Below are positions 18,543-27,012 of a stretch of DNA of 64,000 nucleotides, piece after piece. Numbering within the stretch: position 1 is the first letter of the stretch; every line of letters starts with the position of its first letter. Location: NCBI GenBank assembly GCA_052034585.1, contig JBPOIJ010000115.1, forward strand, positions 1-64,000. Direction: 5' to 3'. The position numbers and the translations under genes were made by a program. This stretch comes from Xiheimicrobium sp052034585 (GTDB lineage Bacteria; Myxococcota; Myxococcia; Myxococcales; Myxococcaceae). Below the pieces are notes generated by a model that saw only the letters and a program-made list of their open reading frames with translations, had not been told where the DNA came from and searched no databases.

Positions 18543-20729
18543 TTGATTCGGCTGAACGACATTCTGACTCGGGTGTCCTCGTACCACCCCGCACCCGATC
18601 TCGACATCATCAAGAAGGCCTACGTCTACTCGGCGAAGGTGCACCAGGGGCAGGTTCGCAAGTCCGGCGAGCCGTACCTCGTTCATCCGCTCGAGGTCGC
18701 CGGGCTCTTGGCGCAGCTGCGTCTCGATGAGGCCTCGATCGTCGCTGGGCTCCTTCATGACACCGTCGAAGACACCTTGGCCACGGTGGAGGAAATCCAG
18801 GAGCTCTTCGGGCCCGAGGTCGCGCTCATCGTCGACGGGGTGACCAAGCTCTCGAAGTTCTCGGCGCCGCAGCAGCTCTCGCAGGAAGAGAAGCAGGCGG
18901 AGAACTTCCGCAAGATGTTGGTGGCGATGGCGCAGGACATTCGGGTGATCCTGGTGAAGCTCGCCGATCGCACCCACAACATGCGCACCCTCGAGCACAT
19001 GAGCGAAGAGAAGCAGGCGCGCATCGCTCAGGAGACGCTCGACATCTACGCCCCGCTCGCGAACCGGCTCGGCATCTCGTGGGTGAAGACCGAGCTCGAG
19101 GATCTCTCGTTTCGCTACACCCGCCCGAAGGACTTCTTCGAGCTCGAGGCGCGGATCGTCAGGAAGAAGAAGGATCGCGAGAAGTACATCGACGACGTCT
19201 GCTCGCTCATCTCCGGCAAGCTGAAGGAGGCGGGGATCGCGGCGGAGGTCTCGGGCCGCTTCAAGCACATGTATTCGATTCACAAGAAGATGCGCTCGCA
19301 GGGCATCGACTTCGAGCAGGTGCCCGACGTGATCGCGTTCCGGGTGATCACCAGCGAGATCGGCCAGTGCTACGCCGCCCTCGGGCTCATGCACCAGGCG
19401 TGGAAGCCGGTGCCCGGCCGCTTCAAGGACTTCATCGCCATTCCGAAGGCGAACATGTACCAGTCGCTCCACACGACGGTGATCGGCCCGCTCTCGGAGC
19501 GCATCGAGATTCAGATCCGCACCGCGGAGATGCACCGGGTCGCCGAAGAAGGCATCGCCGCGCACTGGGCCTACAAGGAAGGCAAGGCCGCCCTCGCCTC
19601 GAAGGACGACGAGAAGTTCGCCTGGCTGCGGCAGCTGCTCGAGTGGCAGCAGGATCTGAAGGACCCCAAGGAGTTCCTCGACACGGTGAAGGTCGATCTC
19701 TTCACCGACGAGGTCTTCGTCTTCACTCCGCGCGGTGACGTGAAGAGCCTGCCGCGCGACGCGACCCCGGTCGACTTCGCCTACGCGGTGCACTCGGCCG
19801 TCGGCGAGAAGTGCGTCGGCGCCAAGGTGAACGGGAAGATCGTGCCGCTGCGGTACAAGCTGAAGAACGGCGATCAGATCGAGATCCTCACCAGCCCGCA
19901 GGCCCACCCCTCGAAGGACTGGCTCACCTTCGTCAAGACGAGCCGGGCGCAGCAGAAGATCCGCGCCTTCATCAAGGAGCAGCAGCGCGAGAAGTCGATG
20001 CAGCTCGGCCGCGAGCTCGTCGATCGCGAGTTCAAGCGCTTCGGCCTCAACCTGAACAAGGTGATCAAGAGCGGCGAGCTCAAGCCGCACCTCGAAGGCT
20101 ACGGCCTGCGCACCGAGGAAGACGTGCTCGTCGCCGTCGGCTACGGGAAGATCCAGCCGGCGCAGTTGGTCGAGCTGCTCCTGCCCGCCGAGAAGGTCGC
20201 CGAGGTTCGCGAAGCGCCGCCGCCCAGCCCCTCGAGCCCGTCTGGCCTGTTCTCGACCGTCACCGATCTCGCCAAGCGGGTGGTGGGCCGGAAGACCGGC
20301 GGCGTCACGATCGGCGGCATCGACGACGTGCTGGTGCGCTTCGCCCGCTGCTGCAACCCGGTGCCCGGAGACGCGATCGTCGGCTTCATCACCCGCGGCC
20401 GCGGCGTGGCGGTGCACCAGGCTGGCTGCGAGAAGGCGAAGGCCACCGACCCCGAGCGGAAGGTGGAGGTCGCTTGGGACGTGAAGGGCGACTTCAAGCG
20501 CGCAGTGACCCTGCGAGTGATGACCGTCGATCGACCGGGGCTGCTCGCCGACATGTCGCAGATCTTCTCGAAGAAGGGCGTCAACATCTCGCAGGCGAAC
20601 TGCCGGGTGACCGGCGACGACCGCGCGGTGAACACCTTCGAGTGCGTGATCAGCGATCTCAAACAGCTCAACGATCTGATCCGCAGCATCGAGAAGCTCA
20701 CCGGCGTTCATTCGGTCGAGCGGGTGTGA
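18543..20729 (+). CDS. relA: Bifunctional (p)ppGpp synthetase/hydrolase (RSH)
   Basis: This 728-residue protein starts at TTG 18543 (IRLNDILTRV), chosen because RSH proteins usually begin MIRLNDIL. An in-frame ATG at 18489 would add 18 unlike residues, and neither start has a strong Shine-Dalgarno. Four domains are visible. The hydrolase HD domain has the metal motif at His72-Asp73 (LLHDTVEDT). The RelA_SpoT synthetase domain has GRFKDFIAIPKANMYQSLHT and IEIQIRT. Then come a TGS domain (DLFTDEVFVFTPRG) and a C-terminal ACT domain (TVDRPGLLADMSQIF). Both catalytic halves look intact, so it should make and degrade the alarmone. It precedes ridA by 24 bases and lies near dksA, which acts with the alarmone. 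Confidence 0.95.
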   Translation: MIRLNDILTRVSSYHPAPDLDIIKKAYVYSAKVHQGQVRKSGEPYLVHPLEVAGLLAQLRLDEASIVAGLLHDTVEDTLATVEEIQELFGPEVALIVDGVTKLSKFSAPQQLSQEEKQAENFRKMLVAMAQDIRVILVKLADRTHNMRTLEHMSEEKQARIAQETLDIYAPLANRLGISWVKTELEDLSFRYTRPKDFFELEARIVRKKKDREKYIDDVCSLISGKLKEAGIAAEVSGRFKHMYSIHKKMRSQGIDFEQVPDVIAFRVITSEIGQCYAALGLMHQAWKPVPGRFKDFIAIPKANMYQSLHTTVIGPLSERIEIQIRTAEMHRVAEEGIAAHWAYKEGKAALASKDDEKFAWLRQLLEWQQDLKDPKEFLDTVKVDLFTDEVFVFTPRGDVKSLPRDATPVDFAYAVHSAVGEKCVGAKVNGKIVPLRYKLKNGDQIEILTSPQAHPSKDWLTFVKTSRAQQKIRAFIKEQQREKSMQLGRELVDREFKRFGLNLNKVIKSGELKPHLEGYGLRTEEDVLVAVGYGKIQPAQLVELLLPAEKVAEVREAPPPSPSSPSGLFSTVTDLAKRVVGRKTGGVTIGGIDDVLVRFARCCNPVPGDAIVGFITRGRGVAVHQAGCEKAKATDPERKVEVAWDVKGDFKRAVTLRVMTVDRPGLLADMSQIFSKKGVNISQANCRVTGDDRAVNTFECVISDLKQLNDLIRSIEKLTGVHSVERV

Positions 20730-20753
20730 GCGAACCACGAGGGAGGGCAGGGC

Positions 20754-21137
20754 ATGCGTGAGGTGATTCAGACGGACGGGGCTCCAGCGGCGATCGGGCC
20801 GTACTCGCAGGCGATCGCGGTGCCGGCGGGGCGAATGGTGTTCCTCTCGGGGCAGATCCCGCTCGATCCCAAGACCGGGCAGTTGGTCGAGGGCGACGTC
20901 ACTGCTCAGACCGAGCGGGTGATGAAGAACCTCGAGGCGGTGCTCCAGAAAGCCGGCGCGTCGTTCGGGAGCGTGGTGCGCTGCGGCATCTTCCTCACCG
21001 ATCTGGGAGACTTCGCGAAGGTGAACGAGGTCTACGCTCGCAGCTTCCCCTCGAACCCACCCGCCCGGGCGACCGTTCAGGTGTCTGCCTTGCCACGAGG
21101 GGCGAAGGTCGAGATTGATGCGATCGCAGTGATCTGA
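20754..21137 (+). CDS. ridA: RidA family reactive intermediate deaminase
   Basis: This 127-residue protein matches the YjgF/YER057c/UK114 family over its whole length. It has AIGPYSQAI, MVFLSGQIPLDPKTGQLV, a central helix QTERVMKNLEAVL, and the active-site Arg in FPSNPPARATVQVSALPRGAKVEIDAIA. RidA hydrolyses reactive enamine or imine intermediates released by PLP enzymes such as threonine dehydratase, protecting other PLP enzymes. It follows relA by 24 bases on the same strand, a pairing seen in other bacteria, and is probably co-transcribed with it. A GAGGGAGGGCA stretch before the ATG supplies a good ribosome site. Confidence 0.95.
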   Translation: MREVIQTDGAPAAIGPYSQAIAVPAGRMVFLSGQIPLDPKTGQLVEGDVTAQTERVMKNLEAVLQKAGASFGSVVRCGIFLTDLGDFAKVNEVYARSFPSNPPARATVQVSALPRGAKVEIDAIAVI

Positions 21138-21171
21138 AGGGCCGTTGCCGGCGACGGCCTTGGAGTGAACG

Positions 21172-22005
21172 ATGAAGCGCCTTTCCTTCGTGCTGGTCGC
21201 GCTCTTGGTGCCGATGCTGGCGCAGGCCCAGACCCCGTCGGGCTGGTCTCCGCCGCCGTTGGTGCCCGCACCCGAGCAGAGCCCGTCGACCGCTCCGCCG
21301 CCAACTCCTCCGGTGGAGCAGCAGCCGTATGGCACCCCGGCGCCCCCGACGAATGCCCAGCCCTACTTGCCCTATGGCCCGCAGCAACCGAAGGAGGCGC
21401 CTGGGCCCGAGGTCGGTCTGATGGTGAGCGAGTCGCTCTTCGGCATGCTCACCGCCGCGGGCATTCTCGTGCTGCCGTTCTTCCTCCTCGGCTTCTCCAA
21501 TGGAGGTCTCTTGAGCAGCGACCCGGTCGTCGGCACCGTCATCGCTGCGCTGCTCTTCGGCGCCGCTCCGCTGGCGGTCGCCCAGACGCAGGTGTCGATC
21601 GCCAACGGGAGCCGTCACTACAGCTCCGAGGTCTGGCCTGCTGCGCTCGCGGGCCTGGCCGCTCAAGCCGCGGTGCTGGGCATCACCTACCTCACTGGCG
21701 GCGGCGCGATCGTTCGCAACTCGAACACCTGCCCGGTCGGCACGCCGACGGGAGGCGCCTCCGTGCCTTCTGGCTGCGGCAACGACGTGCTCCTCCTGGT
21801 CGGCTCGATCGTCGCAGTGCCGCTCATCCAGATGGCGGTGATCAACATCTTCAAGCAGCCGCGCTTCCGAAACGCCCTGGCCTCTCGTGATGCGAAGACC
21901 GGCGCGCTCGCCTTCGGAGTGCCGACGCCCTCACCGATCCTCGGGCCGACACCGAGCGGGTTCGCGGTCGGCGCCCAGGTGTCGCTGGTCGACTTCCGCT
22001 TCTAA
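21172..22005 (+). CDS. Hypothetical membrane protein with Pro-rich N-terminus
   Basis: This 277-residue protein has a signal peptide (MKRLSFVLVALLVPMLAQAQ) and a Pro/Gln-rich stretch to about residue 80. Three or four hydrophobic segments follow (about 90-108, 120-140, 152-172 and 205-222). I recognise no family. The end VGAQVSLVDFRF, with a final Phe, resembles the C-terminal signature of outer-membrane proteins, but the hydrophobic segments look more like inner-membrane helices, so location is unresolved. The gene is 34 bases after ridA and its stop overlaps that of the convergent lipoprotein gene by four bases. Confidence 0.6.
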   Translation: MKRLSFVLVALLVPMLAQAQTPSGWSPPPLVPAPEQSPSTAPPPTPPVEQQPYGTPAPPTNAQPYLPYGPQQPKEAPGPEVGLMVSESLFGMLTAAGILVLPFFLLGFSNGGLLSSDPVVGTVIAALLFGAAPLAVAQTQVSIANGSRHYSSEVWPAALAGLAAQAAVLGITYLTGGGAIVRNSNTCPVGTPTGGASVPSGCGNDVLLLVGSIVAVPLIQMAVINIFKQPRFRNALASRDAKTGALAFGVPTPSPILGPTPSGFAVGAQVSLVDFRF

Positions 22006-23609
22006 GGGTTCAGCTCGATCACGTTGACGGTGAACGTCGAACTCCGTGAGAGGTCGCCGCGGAGCACCTGCACCTGGCTCGAGGTGGTGAAGTTGAAGGC
22101 CGCCATCGCCGGCGTGTAGTTGCGCGGGTCGGCGAGCTCGGTTTCGCCCGACCCCTGCCCGACGCTCTGGCTCGACGTCATCAGCAGGGTTCGCGACACA
22201 TCGACCGCCCGAATCGGGAGCGGATTGGTGAAGACCCCGGCGACCGTCCTCACCTCGAGCTGCTGAACGTTCGCCCGGCTGCCGAAGTCGATTCGCTCGA
22301 AGACGAGGCCAGGAAACGGCGTCAGTCCGCAGCCTCCGTCGGCTCCTGCGCCACGGGTGATGCGCAGCGAGGTGGGAGAGGTGAGGGTGGGGCGAAGGAA
22401 GACTGCGCAGGCGTCGTTGACCGCGTCGGGCGTCTGGGTCTGTGACGAGAGGATCGTGTTGGGGCCGGTCGCCGGGAGTCCGGTGACGTCGGCCTGAAAC
22501 CCGTCGACGCCGGCGTCCCAGAGGCCTTGGGTCACCGTGACGCCGGTCCACTCGAGGAGCTGGGTGTGCAAGATGCCGCAGGTGAGAGGCGCGCTCTTCA
22601 CCTGGTCGGGCGCCTCGAAGGTGATCACCGGACTGTCGTCGTCGTCGAAGAAGTTCGAGACCGAGGCGCTGGTGCGGAGCAGCATCGTTCGTGATGGGTC
22701 GAGGCCCGCGTCGAGCCGGTGCGGTTGACCACAGTCGGTCCGCGGCCCTTGCACGACGCGGAGGCCCTCCAGCAGCTCGGCGACCTGGAAGTAGACGGTG
22801 ATCGGATCGGAGTCTTGCGCCCGGAGGCACGTCAGCGAGTCGTTCCCCGAGAGGCGGCAGGTGATCGCGGCCGCTCCGCTGAGCTGCGGTGCCGAGGCAG
22901 TGGGCTGAATGATCAGGAACGAGTGGCCGAGGTCGGTCACCGGGGGCGCGAACGAGCAGAGCTTCGAGAGGCCGATCCCGTCGCTCCCACCATCGGGGAG
23001 CACTCGGCTCGCAGGCAGCGAACAGACGCCTCGGCGCACGACCGGCGTCGTCTCGAGCGTCGCCAGCGCAGCCCCCAAAGCCCCGCTCGCCGACAGCTGG
23101 GTCTGGCCTCCGCTGATCGCCTTCACGAAGAATGAGGCCGACGACGCGCCTTGCGCGAATCGGACCGACTGGATCGTGTCGGAGCAGCCGGCTTGGGAGG
23201 AGAAGCGAGCCGCCGCCGCCGGCGTCACCGAGAGGCTGACGTCGAGGGCTGCGGTCGCAGGGCTCACCGCGCGCAACGAGATCGGTACGCACGCGCCCGC
23301 CAGGGAACTCCGGGGAACGTTCTCGAACTGCAAGCCTCCATCGCTCGCCCCTCCATCGTTCACGCCGCCGTCGAGGCCAGCGTCTGACAGTCCGGCGTCG
23401 TTCGCCCCTGCATCAACCCCTCCATCGCCGACGCCGCCATCGATCGTCGCCACGACACATTCCCGCCCGCGGCCCACGTCCCGGCAGAGGAAGCCGTCGA
23501 GGCACTCGTCGTCGCTGGTACAGGCGAAGTGGCGGTCCTCGAGCCCAAGCGTCCCGCAGTCGCAGTTGCTCAGGAGCGCGCTGATGAGCAGCAGGGCGGG
23601 GGACCGCAT
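22002..23609 (-). CDS. Large lipoprotein with Asp/Gly-rich stalk
   Basis: This 535-residue protein has a lipoprotein signal, MRSPALLLISALLSNC. A small Cys-rich module follows (CTSDDECLDGFLCRDVG, of a type often found near the N-terminus of myxobacterial lipoproteins). Next is a low-complexity stalk of GGVGDGG/VDAG/SDAGLDGG units (about 58-92). The remaining 430 residues are beta-rich with scattered Cys (for example PISLRAVSPATAALDVSLSVTP), suggesting Ig-like or other sandwich domains. No catalytic motif is visible. It is probably displayed on the outer membrane. It overlaps the stop of the upstream convergent gene and is divergent from the zinc-ribbon membrane protein gene. Confidence 0.65.
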   Translation of the reverse strand: MRSPALLLISALLSNCDCGTLGLEDRHFACTSDDECLDGFLCRDVGRGRECVVATIDGGVGDGGVDAGANDAGLSDAGLDGGVNDGGASDGGLQFENVPRSSLAGACVPISLRAVSPATAALDVSLSVTPAAAARFSSQAGCSDTIQSVRFAQGASSASFFVKAISGGQTQLSASGALGAALATLETTPVVRRGVCSLPASRVLPDGGSDGIGLSKLCSFAPPVTDLGHSFLIIQPTASAPQLSGAAAITCRLSGNDSLTCLRAQDSDPITVYFQVAELLEGLRVVQGPRTDCGQPHRLDAGLDPSRTMLLRTSASVSNFFDDDDSPVITFEAPDQVKSAPLTCGILHTQLLEWTGVTVTQGLWDAGVDGFQADVTGLPATGPNTILSSQTQTPDAVNDACAVFLRPTLTSPTSLRITRGAGADGGCGLTPFPGLVFERIDFGSRANVQQLEVRTVAGVFTNPLPIRAVDVSRTLLMTSSQSVGQGSGETELADPRNYTPAMAAFNFTTSSQVQVLRGDLSRSSTFTVNVIELNP

Positions 23610-23698
23610 GGTGCGCGCCGACCCTAACTCAAAGCCGGTTCGAGGACCGCTGCCGAACGAGTTGCGCCCACGCGGCGCCCGCCCGATGGTCTCGATCG

Positions 23699-24934
23699 AT
23701 GCTCGAGCGTCTCGCGTGTGGGGCCTGCGGAAGCCCAGTACCCTTGTCGGTGGCCTCGGCGGTCGCGTGCCCGGCGTGTCAGGCGAAGGTCGAGATCCCC
23801 GAGAAGCATCGAGACGCGCGGCGGGCCACCGAGGAGATCGTCTCCAAGGAGAAGACCGCGCGAGGTTGGCTCGAGCGCGCGGGCCGTCCGCCTTCGGCGT
23901 TCTTGAGCTGGCTCACCTTCCTCGACGGCGGGCTCTTCTGGGGCGTGGTGTTGCCGGTCCTGCTGCCGATCGGCGTCTGCCTGGGAACGGTCATTCCTCC
24001 CCAGATCGCGCTCGCCGTGGCCCACGTTCGCCTCGACGACGTTCTCGCGGACACGCACCTCGCCGCGCTCGGCATCGGCTTGCCGTTCGTCGTTCTCGCC
24101 CTCGGGCTGCTGCTCGCCGGCTTTGGGCGAAAGCGCACGCTCACGGTCTCTGGGCTCCAGGCCGCGCTCGCGGCGCGCTCGATCAACCCGACTCAATCGG
24201 CGCCGGGCCTGGTGGGGAAGGGCATCTGGGGCTGCCGGACCTGTGCCGCGCCCTTGGCCGTGGCTGCTGACGCGGTCAGCGCTCGTTGCGATTACTGCAG
24301 CGCGGACAACCTGGTGTCGCTGCCCGAAGCCCAGCTCGCCGCCGTGCGCTCGAGACGCGATCGGCTGGGAGAGGTGATTCGCTCGGCAGAAAAGGACTGG
24401 CACACCTTGCGGTCGGACCTCCGCGCGAGTCTCTTCTGGCGGCTCGGGTTCGGTGGCGGCCTGGTCGCGCTGATGACCGTGCCGATCCTGGGGTCCAAGC
24501 CGAGCTACGCGAGCCCCTCGACGCTCGATCTCGCCAAGCCACCCAACGAGATGCCGTCCTTCTGGCAGCACCGGGCTCAGGCGAAGCAGGACGCGTGCGA
24601 TCCTTCTCGATGGACCGTTTCAGCGGTCGGCCACGAGCCGTGCGACGAGGGCTGCCAGTTCGACGCGCTGGTGAGCCCGCTCGCGGGTGAGCAGATCGAA
24701 GTCGTCGGGAACGCCCTGCCGATCGGAACGACCATCGCGCTCCAGCCTCGACTCGTTCGTTTCGCCGACGTCGTCTGGGGCGATCGCGCGGTCGCGCACA
24801 CCGTGGAGGCGGTCGGCCGGCCGGTCGCGCTTCCCGTCGAGGTGGGCGGTTGGTATCGCGTTCGGCTCGGCATTCCAGACACCGAGGCCGGCTCGATCGT
24901 GCGGTTCTGCGTGCGTCAGGCGCCCAAGCGGTGA
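23699..24934 (+). CDS. Membrane protein with two zinc ribbons
   Basis: This 411-residue protein opens with a zinc ribbon (Cys7, Cys10, Cys24, Cys27). Two hydrophobic segments follow (about 78-100 and 120-143), then a second ribbon near residue 180 (CRTCAAPLAV... CDYC). Next is a helical linker, a third hydrophobic segment (about 250-270) and an exported-looking C-terminal domain of 140 residues with paired Cys (DPSRWTVSAVGHEPCDEGC). I recognise no named family. The ribbons suggest a redox-sensitive or structural metal site on the cytosolic side. At 24181-24210 the coding sequence holds a near copy of the 30-bp intergenic repeat of 48.9 kb. It faces a convergent small membrane protein gene two bases away. 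Confidence 0.6.
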   Translation: MLERLACGACGSPVPLSVASAVACPACQAKVEIPEKHRDARRATEEIVSKEKTARGWLERAGRPPSAFLSWLTFLDGGLFWGVVLPVLLPIGVCLGTVIPPQIALAVAHVRLDDVLADTHLAALGIGLPFVVLALGLLLAGFGRKRTLTVSGLQAALAARSINPTQSAPGLVGKGIWGCRTCAAPLAVAADAVSARCDYCSADNLVSLPEAQLAAVRSRRDRLGEVIRSAEKDWHTLRSDLRASLFWRLGFGGGLVALMTVPILGSKPSYASPSTLDLAKPPNEMPSFWQHRAQAKQDACDPSRWTVSAVGHEPCDEGCQFDALVSPLAGEQIEVVGNALPIGTTIALQPRLVRFADVVWGDRAVAHTVEAVGRPVALPVEVGGWYRVRLGIPDTEAGSIVRFCVRQAPKR

Positions 24935-24936
24935 GA

Positions 24937-25341
24937 TCAGGCTCGGCCCGGCTTCACCTTCCACTGCTTCTGGGTCGGCCTCACGTAGCCCGCGCGGTTG
25001 TTCCAGCGGAGATCGTTCACCTGGCCGACGCCCTGCGTTCCCTCGACGCGAACGGCGGGCGTGTCGCACATCGGCGTCATGTCCAACGTCATCACCCAAT
25101 CGTCTCCTTGTGGCTTCAAGGTCATCACCGAGTGCAGCGACTGGGTGGAGACGTCGACCGCACACTCGACCGGCTGCGGCAAGGGTGGCGGCTTGGCGAG
25201 GGGTCGCTTCGGGGGCAGGCAGAACTGCACCGGAATGCCCTGAATCTGAACGGGTTCGCGGTCTTCGCTCACGAAGAAGAGCAGGCTGGCGACCAACGTG
25301 ATTCCGCTCGAAGCGAGGACGAGGAGGACGTCTGGCGGCAT
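24937..25341 (-). CDS. Hypothetical single-pass exported protein
   Basis: The start was placed at the ATG at 25341 (MPPDVLLVLASSGIT), giving 134 residues; the longer frame upstream lacks coding character. Residues 4-23 are a transmembrane anchor or signal, and the rest is a small soluble domain with two or three Cys (QFCLPPKR, VECAVDVS, MCDTPAVR) that may form disulfides outside the cell membrane. I recognise no family. It is convergent with the zinc-ribbon membrane protein gene, whose C-terminal domain also carries Cys pairs (GHEPCDEGC); a functional link is only a suggestion. It is divergent from truA. Confidence 0.5.
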   Translation of the reverse strand: MPPDVLLVLASSGITLVASLLFFVSEDREPVQIQGIPVQFCLPPKRPLAKPPPLPQPVECAVDVSTQSLHSVMTLKPQGDDWVMTLDMTPMCDTPAVRVEGTQGVGQVNDLRWNNRAGYVRPTQKQWKVKPGRA

Positions 25342-25473
25342 GGTCACCTCTGACAGCCAGCCCGAAATTCCGGTTCCCTGACGAGGCCGCTGCGGGTTGC
25401 CCTCGGGAACGCGGGTGGGTGGCCGCGGTTGTTCATCGACAGCGCAGCGAGTCGCAGGGACAATGCGACGCCC

Positions 25474-26247
25474 ATGCCGCGCGTGAAGCTGGTCCTCGAG
25501 TACGACGGCAGCAACTACGTGGGCTGGCAGATTCAGCAGAACGGGCCGTCGGTGCAGGGCCGGGTGCAGCGGGCGCTCCAGGAGCTGCTCGATGCGCCGA
25601 TCTCCGTCGTGGCCGCCGGGCGAACCGATGCGGGCGTGCACGCGACCGGCCAGGTGATCGCCTTCGACTCCCCGAAGCAGCTACCGATGAAGGCGTACTG
25701 GATGGGTCTCAACGGGTTGTTGCCCGACGACATCGCGGTGGTGACCGCCGAGGAGATCGACCCCGCCTTCGACCCTCGCCGCTGGGCGCGCGGGAAACGG
25801 TACCGCTATCGCATCGGCAATCGACGCGCTCGTTCTCCGATGCGTCGCCACACCCACTGGGAGATCTTCCAGCCGCTCAACCTGGCCGCGATGCAGCAGG
25901 CCACGCCGCCGCTGCTGGGCCGCCACGACTTCTCGGGGTTTCGCGCCGCCGACTGTCAGGCCGCGCACGCCCGCCGCGAGCTCACCAAGCTCGAGGTGAC
26001 CGGCACGGTGGGAGACGAGATCGTCGTCGTGGTGGAGGGCACCGCGTTCCTCAAGCACATGGTGCGCAACATCGTCGGCAGCCTCGCCGAAGTGGGTCGC
26101 GCGAAGGAGCCGCCGAGCTTCCTCGCCACCGTCCTCGAGGGGCGTGATCGAACGCGCGCTGGTCAGACCGCGCCTCCGCAGGGCCTGACGCTCGAGGCCG
26201 TGTTCTATGGCGACGGCCCGAGAGAGGACGCCGATGACGACGAGTGA
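25474..26247 (+). CDS. truA: tRNA pseudouridine(38-40) synthase TruA
   Basis: This 257-residue protein starts at the ATG at 25474 (MPRVKLVLEYDGSNYVGWQ), where family members begin; fifteen upstream residues are ignored. The catalytic Asp is Asp52 in AAGRTDAGVHA. Other family motifs are present: WQIQQNGPSVQG, FDPRRWARGKRYRYRI, FSGFRAADCQA and FLKHMVRNIVG. TruA converts uridines at positions 38-40 of the tRNA anticodon stem to pseudouridine. A short acidic C-terminal tail is present. The next gene starts inside its last codons (14-base overlap), so the two are coupled. Confidence 0.95.
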   Translation: MPRVKLVLEYDGSNYVGWQIQQNGPSVQGRVQRALQELLDAPISVVAAGRTDAGVHATGQVIAFDSPKQLPMKAYWMGLNGLLPDDIAVVTAEEIDPAFDPRRWARGKRYRYRIGNRRARSPMRRHTHWEIFQPLNLAAMQQATPPLLGRHDFSGFRAADCQAAHARRELTKLEVTGTVGDEIVVVVEGTAFLKHMVRNIVGSLAEVGRAKEPPSFLATVLEGRDRTRAGQTAPPQGLTLEAVFYGDGPREDADDDE

Positions 26248-26890
26248 AACGCCGAAGCCGCGGCCCATTCTCGAGGCGTACGGGCGCGCCGAGACCGCGA
26301 GCCGGCGTGGGCTGTTGATCGTCTGCGTCGGAGCCCTCGCCTGGGGCGTGGGCGCGCTGCTGTCGGTCAGCCTTCACGAGGCGCTCGCGGGTGCGCTCTC
26401 GGTGTTCGACACCGGCCTCTCGGCGATCATCGAGCACTGGTTCTTTCAGCACCTCTGGCTCTTGGTCACCTTCACGCCGGCGTGCTGGCTGTTTGGTCGT
26501 TTCCTGGGTGGGCGCCTCCCAGGGGTCGTGTTCCCTGCGGCGTTCACCGGCGAGGCGCTCAACCTCGCGCTGCCGTTCCTCCAAGACGGCACTCCTTTCG
26601 AGTCCACCGAGGACGTGGTGGGGTGGGCGGTCACCCTGGTGCTCTTCCTCGTCCCTGCCGCGCTCGCGTTCTCGAAGGGAGAAGCGGCGTACGAGCGCGC
26701 GAAGGCGCAGTCACTCACCGACGCCGCCGCTCGGCGGGCCGAATACGATTCGTTCGTGAAGGCCGCGCTCGGACCAGACGCGCCGCAGCCGACGTCCCTC
26801 GAGGCACCCAAGGCGGCGACGGCCGAGGCCGCGAAGCCGGAGGCGTCATCGGCCGGCTCCACGCCAGAGCCCCCGAAGTCCTCGTCGTAG
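26234..26890 (+). CDS. Hypothetical membrane protein after truA
   Basis: This 218-residue protein starts at the ATG at 26234, inside the end of truA, preceded by GAGAGGA. Its N-terminal tail is cytosolic-looking and followed by three or four hydrophobic segments (about 25-45, 73-93 and 127-147, with a weaker one near 95-115). The C-terminal 70 residues are hydrophilic and rich in Ala, Glu, Pro and Lys. I recognise no family, and no catalytic or binding motif is visible. Overlap with truA implies co-translation; whether this has a functional meaning is unknown. Confidence 0.6.
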   Translation: MTTSETPKPRPILEAYGRAETASRRGLLIVCVGALAWGVGALLSVSLHEALAGALSVFDTGLSAIIEHWFFQHLWLLVTFTPACWLFGRFLGGRLPGVVFPAAFTGEALNLALPFLQDGTPFESTEDVVGWAVTLVLFLVPAALAFSKGEAAYERAKAQSLTDAAARRAEYDSFVKAALGPDAPQPTSLEAPKAATAEAAKPEASSAGSTPEPPKSSS

Positions 26891-26902
26891 CCGCGACAGT
26901 TC

Positions 26903-26942
26903 GCGCCTCGATTCAGGCGCTCCGCGGGACGGAAGGGAGCGC
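26903..26942. terminator. Candidate terminator between convergent genes
   Basis: The 122-base gap between the truA-linked gene and clpB holds two overlapping stems. GCGCCT (26903-26908) pairs with AGGCGC (26915-26920). GCGCTCC (26917-26923) pairs with GGAGCGC (26936-26942). They are mutually exclusive. No T-run follows on either strand. Confidence 0.4.
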
Positions 26943-27012
26943 CCCGACTTGCCCGGGCCCGTCCTGCTTCGATTCGACGAGCCCGCCACCGTCGACTCAG
27001 TCGAGCAGGGCG

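Noticed and set aside
18528..21335. 935-codon minus-strand open frame over relA and ridA
   Set aside because: It is antisense to two certain genes; the composition is typical of a GC-biased shadow.
26993..27003. CGACTCAGTCG, part of the 30-bp repeat core, near the clpB stop
   Set aside because: Only 11 bases match and the flanks differ, so chance similarity is likely.
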